NCBI RefSeq assembly: GCF_029892045.1
Contig: NZ_CP120367.1
Location: 310,001 to 374,000 of the forward strand
Origin: Sinorhizobium numidicum
GTDB lineage: Bacteria; Pseudomonadota; Alphaproteobacteria; Rhizobiales; Rhizobiaceae
DNA length: 64,000 nt
Direction of reading: 5' to 3'
Shown: one piece after another, positions 37,188 to 45,504 of the stretch
Numbering within the stretch: position 1 is the first letter of the stretch
How the letters are laid out: each line of letters starts with the position of its first letter
Notes under the pieces: model-generated
Told to the model about the DNA's origin: nothing
Seen by the model: only the letters and a program-made list of their open reading frames with translations
Database searches by the model: none
Made by a program: the position numbers and the translations under genes

Positions 37188-37488
37188 CTTCGTTCCTCCG
37201 TGTACTGGCGCACTTTTTCGGAATTGAATATAATCGAACAGATATTTTCAACATAGTCAAAGTATGTATAGTCCATCCACTTTTTCTGGATGGATGAGAT
37301 TACGAGCGACGCCAGCATTCGCACCCGTTTTCTGAGTTGAAGATACCGGATGAATGCCGCATAATCGATACTCCTCTTTCGGAAATGCACACGCATAAAG
37401 CCTCCTATCTACGAGAATTTCGTCTTTATTTTTGCGGGCGTATGTTCGAAATGCATTTATGTATTCATGTACACATAAGGTGGAAACG
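37188..37488. promoter_or_regulatory. AT-rich divergent promoter gap with a perfect stem-loop
   Basis: A 301-base interval between divergent glycosyltransferase genes, visibly richer in A and T than most of the window. TCCATCCA (37272-37279) and TGGATGGA (37287-37294) form an 8-bp perfect stem around the loop CTTTTTC. No coding sequence is supportable. Promoters for both flanking genes are expected here. Confidence 0.45.
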
Positions 37489-38562
37489 ATGCATACGGTC
37501 GACATTATTGTACCATGTTATCAATACGGGGGCTTTTTAAATGAATGCGTAAAGAGTGCCCTATCGCAGCAAAACGTCCAAGTCAGAGTACTAATTATTG
37601 ATGATGCATCAACCGACAATACTGCAGAGGTGGCATCCGAGCTAGCGTTGCGTGACAAAAGCATCGTATTCCATCGACATAAAGCCAACAGAGGACACAT
37701 CACGACTTACAATGAGGGAATTGAATGGGCTGCGGCAGAGTTCCTTTTGCTGCTCTCTGCCGATGACTATTTATTGCCTGGCGCCCTTGACCGCGCTGTG
37801 CGCGTCTTGACGGAATCTTCTGAGCTGGGATTCGCCTTCGGCGCCGCAATCGTATTGCACGAGGACGGTTCAACCGAGCCAATGCATCCACTCGGTCCTG
37901 CGGTCATGAATTCTAGACGGTTAACTATGGAAGGCATAGCCTTTATTGCTCGCAGCCGGGCGACGAATATCGTTCCAACTGCTACCGCCGTGGTACGCAC
38001 GGAGTTGCAGAAGCATGTTGGCGGGTATCGTCATGACCTGCCACATAGCGCAGATATGGAAATGTGGATGAGACTGGCCGCCCAGGCACCGGTGGGGTTC
38101 GTTTGTGCCTATCAAGCCGTGTACAGACAACACGGCCTCAACATGTCTCGGGGCTACTACGGCGAATATATTCTGCGGGACCTTTGTCAGCGGGAGAAAG
38201 CACTCGATGCTGCATTTAGCGGCTTACCTGCCGGTACTGCAGACGCTATCCAATCCTATCTGCTCAACGACCTTGCACTTAAGGCGATACGCGAGGCAAA
38301 CACGGCTTTCAACCACGGCAACCTTACCCTTTGTCGCGAAATACTAGAATACGCCGTCGCACTCTCGCCCGGGTGCAAGCAGTCGCTACCTTGGGCCAAA
38401 CTTGCCTTCAAGCTAACTATCGGCCCTGCCAACTGGCGTGTGCTCAGTTCCGCGAAGCGCCTCCTACAGCAGAATCTGAAGCCCTTGCAACGGGGACCCG
38501 CTCGGATGCGCGACACACAAAAGCGGGTAGGGCGCTCGCCCGACGAAAGAAACGGGGGATGA
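37489..38562 (+). CDS. Family-2 glycosyltransferase
   Basis: A 357-residue GT2 enzyme with a GT-A fold. VDIIVPCYQYGGFLNECVKSAL starts the nucleotide-binding region, LIIDDASTDNT follows, and LLLSADDYLLPGAL contains the metal-binding acidic motif. MEMWMRLA is a plausible catalytic-base region. About 100 C-terminal residues are outside the core. ATG 37489 has AAGGTGG upstream. It is probably one of the repeat-unit transferases; the donor sugar is unknown. Confidence 0.82.
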   Translation: MHTVDIIVPCYQYGGFLNECVKSALSQQNVQVRVLIIDDASTDNTAEVASELALRDKSIVFHRHKANRGHITTYNEGIEWAAAEFLLLLSADDYLLPGALDRAVRVLTESSELGFAFGAAIVLHEDGSTEPMHPLGPAVMNSRRLTMEGIAFIARSRATNIVPTATAVVRTELQKHVGGYRHDLPHSADMEMWMRLAAQAPVGFVCAYQAVYRQHGLNMSRGYYGEYILRDLCQREKALDAAFSGLPAGTADAIQSYLLNDLALKAIREANTAFNHGNLTLCREILEYAVALSPGCKQSLPWAKLAFKLTIGPANWRVLSSAKRLLQQNLKPLQRGPARMRDTQKRVGRSPDERNGG

Positions 38563-38677
38563 CGACACTGCCGCTTCATCCGCTGTGGGGGCATCGGCGT
38601 TGCGTCTGGGGAAAAGTCATCGGCAATGGGCGGCGCAAGAGAATTGGCAGGTTGTCGAAGGGCGAATGCCGCGCTGG

Positions 38678-39583
38678 TTATCTTCCTGCACCTCTAGCAT
38701 TGTTCCTGCCGGTACTGACGTCGACATTGCCGGACATAACCGGGGTGTTGCCAAAGAGCGCGAAGTCGCCCCAGTGGCCACCGCCGACCTGGTTGTTGGT
38801 GATGCTGATCGAGGCGTCGTCGACGGGACCGCCGCTGAAGTTATCATCGAGATAGAGGGTGTAGCCGCCCCCTTCCAGATAATTGCCGTCGACCTTGATG
38901 TTCGAGAGACCCGCGGCCCAATTGTCCAGCATGATCGCCGCTGTTTGGTCGTGTGGGTTGATAACGGTGTTGTGCAGTATCTGGATATCATGGCCGCCGT
39001 TAATTTCGATACCGTCGAAGTGCGAGCTAGCGTCACCCGCCAGACCATGAATGTAGTTGTCGCGGATCTCCGATGGCCCATAGAGGGTCATGCCGTTCTC
39101 CACGCCATGGATGTTGGTGCGCAGGATCGTTCCCTGAGCCATGAGACCGTTATGCGCCGTGCCGCCGCCATCAATTTCGCTGTCCATCAGCGTGAACCCG
39201 GTGGCACCGCCCATGACTTCAATTCCATTGAAGTCGTCGGTGGTGAGTTTGATGTTCTTGAGGGTGACGTTCTTGGCATCGATAATGATGTTGCCATCGA
39301 TCTCCAGATTTTCGATCACCGCATTGTCAGTCGTGATGTGAAGTGTCCCTGTATGTCGGGTCAGATTTGTCCCCTGCGGAACGCCAGTATTGGAAGCATC
39401 AGGGAACACTGCATTAACATTCTCAACATGAGCGCGCTGATGCTGCGATAACGCAATTCTTTGCGTCACGGGACCGATGTCGCGGGCATCCGCGGCGTTG
39501 CCGTCAGTAAGGCTCGTAGGCGACAGGATACATACGACTACCGAAGCAAACACAAGGGCGCTCTCGCTGCGTCTCATCTCCAT
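38678..39583 (-). CDS. Secreted right-handed beta-helix protein (Sec signal, no RTX)
   Basis: A 301-residue protein starting at ATG 39583 (GGGAG upstream). A Sec signal peptide (SALVFASVVVCILSPTSLTDG) is followed by a parallel beta-helix with regular turns such as NLEIDGNIIIDAKNVTLKNIKL, SHFDGIEINGGHDIQILHNTVI and VDGNYLEGGGYTLYLDD. This fold is used by polysaccharide lyases, hydrolases and epimerases. It ends abruptly after MSGNV in a short unrelated tail of about 14 residues. The beta-helix is encoded by the same DNA as in the RTX protein at 41803-43509. The natural substrate may be the locus polymer, which is inference. Confidence 0.75.
   Translation of the reverse strand: MEMRRSESALVFASVVVCILSPTSLTDGNAADARDIGPVTQRIALSQHQRAHVENVNAVFPDASNTGVPQGTNLTRHTGTLHITTDNAVIENLEIDGNIIIDAKNVTLKNIKLTTDDFNGIEVMGGATGFTLMDSEIDGGGTAHNGLMAQGTILRTNIHGVENGMTLYGPSEIRDNYIHGLAGDASSHFDGIEINGGHDIQILHNTVINPHDQTAAIMLDNWAAGLSNIKVDGNYLEGGGYTLYLDDNFSGGPVDDASISITNNQVGGGHWGDFALFGNTPVMSGNVDVSTGRNNARGAGR
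38722..39403. repeat. 682-bp direct repeat, left copy
   Basis: Bases 38722-39403 match 42813-43494 with no gaps and one difference by eye (A at 38738, G at 42829; synonymous). Both copies encode the beta-helix domain on the minus strand. Sequence similarity ends sharply at both edges. Confidence 0.95.
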
Positions 39584-40290
39584 CGCTCCCGTGAACTCAA
39601 ATACAAGTACAGCTTCGAATTTCTTCAACCACCTTCAACGAGGTATGCTTCTTCTGTCCGCCTGCTGGACCTTAGAAGCTATTGAGGCGAACTGCGTTTT
39701 CAGAACTGGAAATCTTGGCACCCCGACCACTCCAACATCCGCTGGAACGTCGAAAACAGCGGAAGCTGCCTGTTAGCTTGCCCGGCAATCAAAGGCCGTG
39801 GCCGCCCTGGAATGCAGTATAGTTGCCATTCGCGCAGGCGGGGGCTGTGTTGCGCCCCGCGGCGGCACCACCATCACCGGGCCGTCGGGTATCCTTCGCG
39901 CGTTCGTCGTGGATGCCCGAACCGGATTCTCTACGTCTTCGACGGAACCGTCGTCTACCACGATGAGCTTAACGTATTCATACAATGGGTGAAGACGCTC
40001 ATCGTTGCGGCATGCCAGCCTGCGAATTCGATTGAACTTTCGGAGGATGAGGGAAACGCTGGCCTTCATTGAAAACCCCATGAGCCATGACGAAAAAGTT
40101 AACTTCCGGCTCGACCCACACCCTTGTACCTTGAGATCTCGGCACCGAATGAAAATTCACCAGACGAAGCCGACAGCGTTCAGGCCGTTGCAAAGTCTTC
40201 TGTCCATGTAAAACAGTAAGCAGAAAGGTACCGCATGGGAAGCCACGCCAAAGCAGGCGTCGTCCTATCCTTTAGGATGGGCGTGGCGTC
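39584..40290. other. 707-base gap holding a GT2 gene remnant
   Basis: Between the beta-helix gene and the polymerase gene. Apart from the decayed glycosyltransferase fragment at 39773-40069, nothing coding is supportable. A small palindrome ATCC-TTTA-GGAT lies just before the polymerase start. Confidence 0.4.
39773..40069 (-). pseudogene. Remnant of a GT2 glycosyltransferase N-terminus
   Basis: The minus-strand frame reads KASVSLIL, then FNR, then YVKLIVVDDGSVEDVENPVRA, which follows the GT2 pattern SVxIPTxNR ... VIVVDDGSTDDT at correct spacing. The next expected block (RGAAxARNxG) is only vaguely visible, split between frames, and no DxD region or C-terminus follows. It looks like the decayed start of a glycosyltransferase, perhaps left by rearrangement beside the 682-bp repeats. 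A chance match to a short motif is possible. Confidence 0.4.
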
Positions 40291-41754
40291 GTGAACGAAG
40301 CTGCAATCCGCACAGTCGCGAGATCAAGGACGCGCCGCGCGTCAGGCCGGGTAGGGAGGCGATCCCGACTTGCTGAGGAAAACGGGCTCACCGAAAAAGC
40401 AAGGCTTGCCTGGCCGGTTCGTCTTCTGCTCATATCGCTGTTCATGCCTTGGACGTGGCATTTCGGACCGCTTGCACTTTCACCATATCGGCTCGTGCTT
40501 CTGACCATGGTCGTGCCATGTCTTTTTTTCTGGATTACAGGTCGGACCGGCCGAATCAGGAGCGCCGACGTCACGCTTCTCCTGTACTGCCTTTGGTGCT
40601 CGATCAGCCTGCTGGTCAATCACGGCTACGAGGCCAGCCTTCAGCCGGCAGGTATTCTCTTTGTCGAAACAGCCGGGGCATATTTAATCGCTCGGTATTA
40701 CATTCGCAATGCGGACAACTTTCGTGACATGATCAGGCTGCTGTTCTTGATCGTTGTGATCCTACTTCCATTCGCGGTGCTGGAAGCCGTCACGAGACGC
40801 AACGTGCTGCTCGAGTTCTGTTCCCTCATTCTTCCCGTGCTTCCAACGACCGACAACCTTCCCGTGCTTCCAACGACCGACAACGCGTTGCGTTGGGGCT
40901 TGGCGCGCGTGCGGTCAGTCGTCGAACATCCTATTCTGTTCGGCGTCGTCTGCGGAAGTATCTTTGCGCTGGCGCATCTTGTGCTGGGCTGTGGCGAGAA
41001 AGCCGGCAGGCGATGGTTCAGAACCGGCATCGTTGGCGCTACGGCGTTCCTGAGTTTGTCAGCGGGACCGATCACCGCGCTGGCGGCGCAGGCGCTGCTC
41101 TTATGCTGGAACTGGTTTCTACGTGAATACGCGTATCGTTGGCGGCTGCTTTTGGCCATGGTGTCGACGATGTGGGGATGCATTTCCCTGGTAGCAAACC
41201 GGTCGGTGCCAAATCTCTATCTCAGCTATTTTTCCTTCGACGAGAGCTCGGCCTATTTTCGCATCCTGATATGGACATTCGGGACTGAGTCTGTGCTCAA
41301 TCACCCGTTTTTTGGCGTTGGTCTGAACAGTTGGGACCGTCCCAGTTGGATGCCGCCGAGCATCGACATGTTTTGGCTGATACACGCTGTCCTCTATGGG
41401 ATACCTGCGGCGATACTCATGCTTTTGACCCTCCTGCTCCCACTCCTGAGCATCGGCCTTCTCAAGGGCTTGAATGACAGGCTGGAGCAATACAGGGCAG
41501 GATACGTCATTGCGATGACGGGTTTTTTCCTGGTTGGATGGACGGTGCATTTCTGGAGTGCAACCTATGTCCTGTTTCTCTTCCTGCTGGGCAGCGGGTT
41601 ATGGCTTTTGGACGTCAATCCCACTGGACGTGACTCGACCGACACTCGCCCCTCACTCCCTGCAAGGCGATTGAAAGCCCGTCCACCTCCTCGAAACCGC
41701 CCGCAGGCCGGCGGGCCCGACGGAATGGTCACGAGAATCGCCCGAAGCCGTTGA
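40291..41754 (+). CDS. Wzy/ExoQ-like O-antigen polymerase
   Basis: A 487-residue polytopic membrane protein with about 11 hydrophobic segments and the large periplasmic loop typical of Wzy proteins (about 325-365, containing FRILIWTFGTESVLNHPFFGVGLNSWDRP). This matches the O-antigen ligase/polymerase domain, where RxxxW and HPxxGVG-like segments recur. It would polymerise the flipped repeat units in the periplasm. The start is GTG 40291 with a GGATGGG stretch upstream. A 27-bp tandem duplication inserts a second LPVLPTTDN. The gene is flanked by the two 682-bp direct repeats. Confidence 0.82.
   Translation: MNEAAIRTVARSRTRRASGRVGRRSRLAEENGLTEKARLAWPVRLLLISLFMPWTWHFGPLALSPYRLVLLTMVVPCLFFWITGRTGRIRSADVTLLLYCLWCSISLLVNHGYEASLQPAGILFVETAGAYLIARYYIRNADNFRDMIRLLFLIVVILLPFAVLEAVTRRNVLLEFCSLILPVLPTTDNLPVLPTTDNALRWGLARVRSVVEHPILFGVVCGSIFALAHLVLGCGEKAGRRWFRTGIVGATAFLSLSAGPITALAAQALLLCWNWFLREYAYRWRLLLAMVSTMWGCISLVANRSVPNLYLSYFSFDESSAYFRILIWTFGTESVLNHPFFGVGLNSWDRPSWMPPSIDMFWLIHAVLYGIPAAILMLLTLLLPLLSIGLLKGLNDRLEQYRAGYVIAMTGFFLVGWTVHFWSATYVLFLFLLGSGLWLLDVNPTGRDSTDTRPSLPARRLKARPPPRNRPQAGGPDGMVTRIARSR
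40831..40884 (+). repeat. Perfect 27-bp tandem duplication inside the polymerase gene
   Basis: 40831-40857 is repeated exactly at 40858-40884, giving LPVLPTTDN twice in a row in a loop between membrane segments. The frame is kept. Confidence 0.95.
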
Positions 41755-41768
41755 AACGCCTTCGGGCG
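41739..41768 (+). terminator. Stem-loop across the polymerase stop codon
   Basis: CGCCCGAAG (41739-41747) and CTTCGGGCG (41760-41768) are perfect 9-bp arms; the 12-base loop includes the TGA at 41752-41754. GGCGAG-GGG-CTCGCC (41772-41786) forms a second hairpin directly after it. They lie between convergent genes and may end both transcripts. No T-run follows. Confidence 0.5.
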
Positions 41769-41802
41769 CAAGGCGAGGGGCTCGCCGCCCCCCTTTCGGG
41801 CC

Positions 41803-43509
41803 TCAATAAAGCAGGAAATCGCTCGCCGATGGCGTGTAGCCGTTGTCGAAGGTGGCAAGCAATACCTTTGCCGCGCCGCCATTGCCGTCGCTATCGTAAT
41901 AGAGGGCTTTGTTGGGAGCGTCATACATGAAGCGGTCGGTGCCATCGAGCGCGTTCGCACTGAGCCCGAATGCCCCAGAATTAAGAGCTCCGGTCGGCCC
42001 CGAACTCGCATCGAAATAGATGAAGTCGGACGAGTCGAAGTCCGTGATGTGATCGGCGCCAGAGGTCTTGACGAGACTTTGGCGGAACACGAACTTGTCA
42101 GCGCCGGCACCGCCGGCCACCCGGTCCGCGCCCGACGCCGCATCGATCGTGTCGTTGCCTGCGCCTCCGGAGATCTCGTCATCGCCAGCCCCGCCATTGA
42201 GACGGTTGCTGCCGGCATTGCCTGCGATTGTGTTCTTCAGGGCATTGCCGGTGCCGTTCAGGTTTGCGCTGCCGGTCAGCGTCAAGTTCTCTACATTGGC
42301 CCCGAGCGCGAAGCTGACACCGGCCTTTACGAAGTCCATGCCGCCGCCGGTGCTTTCCGTGACGACATCGCCGGCATCGGCCACGATATAGGTGTCGTTG
42401 CCTGCCAGGCCAGCCATTTTGTCGGAACCGCCGCTGCCGTTAAGTACGTTGTTCCCGGCATTGCCGCCGAGTGTGTCGGCATTACTGGAGCCCCTCAGGT
42501 TCTCGATGGCGGCGAACTTATCGCCTGCCGCATCGCCTCCGGTTGCAGCGCCGGTCGCGAGATTGACATCCACAGCCGTTGAACCGTCGTAGCTTGCCGT
42601 GTCGGCGTCGGCACCGCCGTCGAGGGTATCGGCCCCGGCGCCGCCTTTCAGCACATCATTACCACCCAGTCCACTATAGGTCTCGTTCCCGTCGCTCGGT
42701 TCGCCTGCGAGGGGCAGGACGTCGTCGCCCTGGGTGCCAGTGTATGTGATGGGTGTTGTTGGTGTTGTTGGTGTGGTGGGTGTGGTTGGTGTGCCCGGCG
42801 AGGCGCCGAGGCCGACATTGCCGGACATGACCGGGGTGTTGCCAAAGAGCGCGAAGTCGCCCCAGTGGCCACCGCCGACCTGGTTGTTGGTGATGCTGAT
42901 CGAGGCGTCGTCGACGGGACCGCCGCTGAAGTTATCATCGAGATAGAGGGTGTAGCCGCCCCCTTCCAGATAATTGCCGTCGACCTTGATGTTCGAGAGA
43001 CCCGCGGCCCAATTGTCCAGCATGATCGCCGCTGTTTGGTCGTGTGGGTTGATAACGGTGTTGTGCAGTATCTGGATATCATGGCCGCCGTTAATTTCGA
43101 TACCGTCGAAGTGCGAGCTAGCGTCACCCGCCAGACCATGAATGTAGTTGTCGCGGATCTCCGATGGCCCATAGAGGGTCATGCCGTTCTCCACGCCATG
43201 GATGTTGGTGCGCAGGATCGTTCCCTGAGCCATGAGACCGTTATGCGCCGTGCCGCCGCCATCAATTTCGCTGTCCATCAGCGTGAACCCGGTGGCACCG
43301 CCCATGACTTCAATTCCATTGAAGTCGTCGGTGGTGAGTTTGATGTTCTTGAGGGTGACGTTCTTGGCATCGATAATGATGTTGCCATCGATCTCCAGAT
43401 TTTCGATCACCGCATTGTCAGTCGTGATGTGAAGTGTCCCTGTATGTCGGGTCAGATTTGTCCCCTGCGGAACGCCAGTATTGGAAGCATCAGGAAATGT
43501 TGTTGTCAC
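41803..43509 (-). CDS. Beta-helix protein with RTX type I secretion domain
   Basis: A 568-residue protein. Residues 1-233 are the same beta-helix as in the protein at 38678-39583. A linker rich in Thr-Pro repeats (about 240-253) leads to RTX calcium-binding nonapeptides (GGNDVLKGGAGADTLDGGADAD, GGAGDDEISGGAGNDTIDAASGADRVAGGAGADKF). The tail, ending ASDFLLY, looks like a type I secretion signal. There is no Sec signal; the start is GTG 43509. The layout resembles secreted polysaccharide-modifying enzymes such as AlgE epimerases, though the AlgE catalytic YG-DPHD motif is not seen. No type I exporter is in the window. Confidence 0.8.
   Translation of the reverse strand: MTTTFPDASNTGVPQGTNLTRHTGTLHITTDNAVIENLEIDGNIIIDAKNVTLKNIKLTTDDFNGIEVMGGATGFTLMDSEIDGGGTAHNGLMAQGTILRTNIHGVENGMTLYGPSEIRDNYIHGLAGDASSHFDGIEINGGHDIQILHNTVINPHDQTAAIMLDNWAAGLSNIKVDGNYLEGGGYTLYLDDNFSGGPVDDASISITNNQVGGGHWGDFALFGNTPVMSGNVGLGASPGTPTTPTTPTTPTTPITYTGTQGDDVLPLAGEPSDGNETYSGLGGNDVLKGGAGADTLDGGADADTASYDGSTAVDVNLATGAATGGDAAGDKFAAIENLRGSSNADTLGGNAGNNVLNGSGGSDKMAGLAGNDTYIVADAGDVVTESTGGGMDFVKAGVSFALGANVENLTLTGSANLNGTGNALKNTIAGNAGSNRLNGGAGDDEISGGAGNDTIDAASGADRVAGGAGADKFVFRQSLVKTSGADHITDFDSSDFIYFDASSGPTGALNSGAFGLSANALDGTDRFMYDAPNKALYYDSDGNGGAAKVLLATFDNGYTPSASDFLLY
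42813..43494. repeat. 682-bp direct repeat, right copy
   Basis: Right partner of 38722-39403, offset 4091 bases, same orientation. It lies at the 5' end of the RTX protein gene; identity stops at the Thr-Pro linker on one side and at codon 5 on the other. Confidence 0.95.
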
Positions 43510-44442
43510 TCTTCACTTGCCTTTCTTTCCCTACCCCTGAACCCATTGGTTCTTGCACTACTTCTGTGCGAGTTCGGCTCATGCCTGCTTGCCGTGCCGG
43601 ACTGCCCCCTAGCCACCGATCATGGCGTGTCTGGGGCAAGAGAAAATTAAGCATACTAATAAGAAAGGGCCGATTCCGACGGTCCCAATTTTCGCCACAA
43701 ATTACCCCGCCGCCATGTTAAGCCTGTAATATTCTTGAAAGATTCGGCAGGTGAGCGCATGTGATTGACGAACCAATCATGGCGCTTGAGGAGGGTTCAC
43801 CTGTGTTTTTTATCGAGGGAAGAAAATTTTTTCGACTCCGTCACGCGATGGCGGGGCCACAGTTTTTTGGATACTCGCAACCTGAAGTTGCGACTACGAT
43901 TCGTCGTGAGGCGTCGATCGAGTCTGTGATTGCGAAGTCGCAGCAAATCCCCGCTCGGGCGCGGTGACCCCAGGTGTAGCGAAACGGCTTCGTGAGGCGA
44001 AGGCGTTAGGAGGCGTCTGAAGCTCTTTCGTCGGATCGATTTCGACTACTTCATAAGGGAGGTCGTCGGCAACGCCGACCAGGTTACGGCCACGTCCTGC
44101 ATAGTCGTCGCGCGGCCGGTCACGATCTGCTGGATGCGGCTTTTTCTCCAGAAGATAGAGCTATCACTCCAGCCTCGGCCATAGCGTCGTCGGCCAGACG
44201 AGCGCCAAAGGCTGGGCAATGGAAAAGCCGACATCATTCCTACGCGCAACGTCGACTCGTGCGGATCGGTGCCCGGCGGCCATGGCGTCGGCGCGTTGAA
44301 CACTCCGATTGATCGGGCACCGACTGGGCTCGGCCTGACCGAGTTTTAGCTCCGAACTTGAAGCTTGTGTTTAGCAAGGTCAACCGGCGTCAGGAACCGG
44401 CCCTCGGGGGGGGACATCGTGTTTTACGCGAGCGCGTTGGTT
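43510..44442. other. 933-base gap, no recognisable gene
   Basis: A 68-codon frame at 43761-43967 (GTG start; EEGSPVFFIEGRKFFRLRHAMAG) has no family I recognise and no good ribosome site. The rest shows no domain, transposase motif or terminal inverted repeats that I can identify. AT content is raised around 43640-43830. It may be decayed sequence near the rearranged beta-helix gene. Confidence 0.4.
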
Positions 44443-45354
44443 TTAGATCCTGCGAACCGGAAGCCACATGTCGAGGCGCGATTCCATAGCCGACTGGTGA
44501 ATGGCAATGATGTTGCGGGCGGGCCAGGGGCGGTGCGCCAGTACTGAATCCGCATCGAAAGCAGTGACCTCATAGAGCGCATTCTCATTCGGATGGAAAT
44601 AGAAGAACCGGTAGCCGTTTGCGGCAAGCCTCGCATACCACGGCAGGGATGCCAGCCCGAGCAAAAGTATCAATATGTCGGCCCCGCCTTTGGCCAGAAA
44701 AGCGTCGGCCCCTTCAATGACCTGGGGCTCATATCCAGCGACATTGATCTTGAGGACCGAGACGTGATCCAATCCCAGTCTTCGAAAGTCAGCGGTCAAT
44801 GTGCGAACGGACACGAGTTCTGTCCCGGTTTCGCTGATGCCGCTCAACCAGGCATTTGCCCTGGTCTCGAAATTCGCTTCGAATTCGGCGTTTGAGAAAG
44901 CGATCCTATGGACCTCTACCCTATCGCTTACCCCGTTGCGGACGATGTTTCTCGACAAAGCTGCGACGTTTGCAGAACTCGGCTCGAAGGCGTGGACCTT
45001 GGCAGCGGGCAATGTGGCAGCAAATACAGAAAACTGCCCAATGGCAGCGCCAACGTCTGCGACGATCCACCCTGGGCGATAGATCTTGCGGAGAAATGCG
45101 TATTCCGGATCGATGAAATCCCCAAAGGCCAGAAGGACATGCGGAACCTGGCTCGGGAAGCCGAATTCGAGAACCGGTCCGCACCGCAATTTTATTTCGC
45201 TTCTGCTCGGCCGGCGAACGTATAAATAGCCTATTCTCACCGCGCCTCTCGCGGCGGCGCCTACACCCACCGCTCGTCGCCCCCACAGTAGCTTGTCACG
45301 AAAATTGGCCGCCGTTCGGAGAAATGCCAGGACCGCGTTCATATTGAGGACCAT
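44443..45354 (-). CDS. FkbM-family SAM-dependent methyltransferase
   Basis: A 303-residue protein. GWIVADVGAAIGQFSVFAATLPAAKVHAFEPSSANVAALSRNI is the methyltransferase motif I/II region of the FkbM family, and VSVLKINVAGYEPQVIEGADAFL is its conserved downstream block (usually KIDVEGxE; here Asn-Val-Ala replaces Asp-Val-Glu). The family O-methylates sugars. The change of the acidic residues in the KIDVEG motif may affect activity. It would methylate a sugar of the repeat unit or cap the chain. The ribosome site is weak. Confidence 0.78.
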   Translation of the reverse strand: MVLNMNAVLAFLRTAANFRDKLLWGRRAVGVGAAARGAVRIGYLYVRRPSRSEIKLRCGPVLEFGFPSQVPHVLLAFGDFIDPEYAFLRKIYRPGWIVADVGAAIGQFSVFAATLPAAKVHAFEPSSANVAALSRNIVRNGVSDRVEVHRIAFSNAEFEANFETRANAWLSGISETGTELVSVRTLTADFRRLGLDHVSVLKINVAGYEPQVIEGADAFLAKGGADILILLLGLASLPWYARLAANGYRFFYFHPNENALYEVTAFDADSVLAHRPWPARNIIAIHQSAMESRLDMWLPVRRI

Positions 45355-45504
45355 CGAACGAGGATTGTCGGTACGTGGAGAATAGCAATTGTCCAGACGC
45401 TGAAAAACTCAGCCGCAAGGCGTAGTAGGGAGTGGAGCGTACGGAATAATAAGTAAGTCTCGAGAGAGGGTACCCCGCCTCACAGCACCGTTTTTTACCA
45501 GGGT

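Noticed and set aside
38585..39451. Long plus-strand open frame opposite the left beta-helix gene
   Set aside because: It is antisense to a regular beta-helix coding sequence and recurs opposite the right copy simply because the DNA is repeated. It has no domain or ribosome site.
42734..42810. GT-rich repeats (GGTGTTGTTGGTGTGGTG) as a microsatellite or regulatory repeat
   Set aside because: They are the reverse complement of the Thr-Pro linker codons of the RTX protein and need no further explanation.
43980..44400. Possible insertion-sequence remnant next to the RTX gene
   Set aside because: I translated the region looking for transposase motifs and looked for terminal inverted repeats, and found none.
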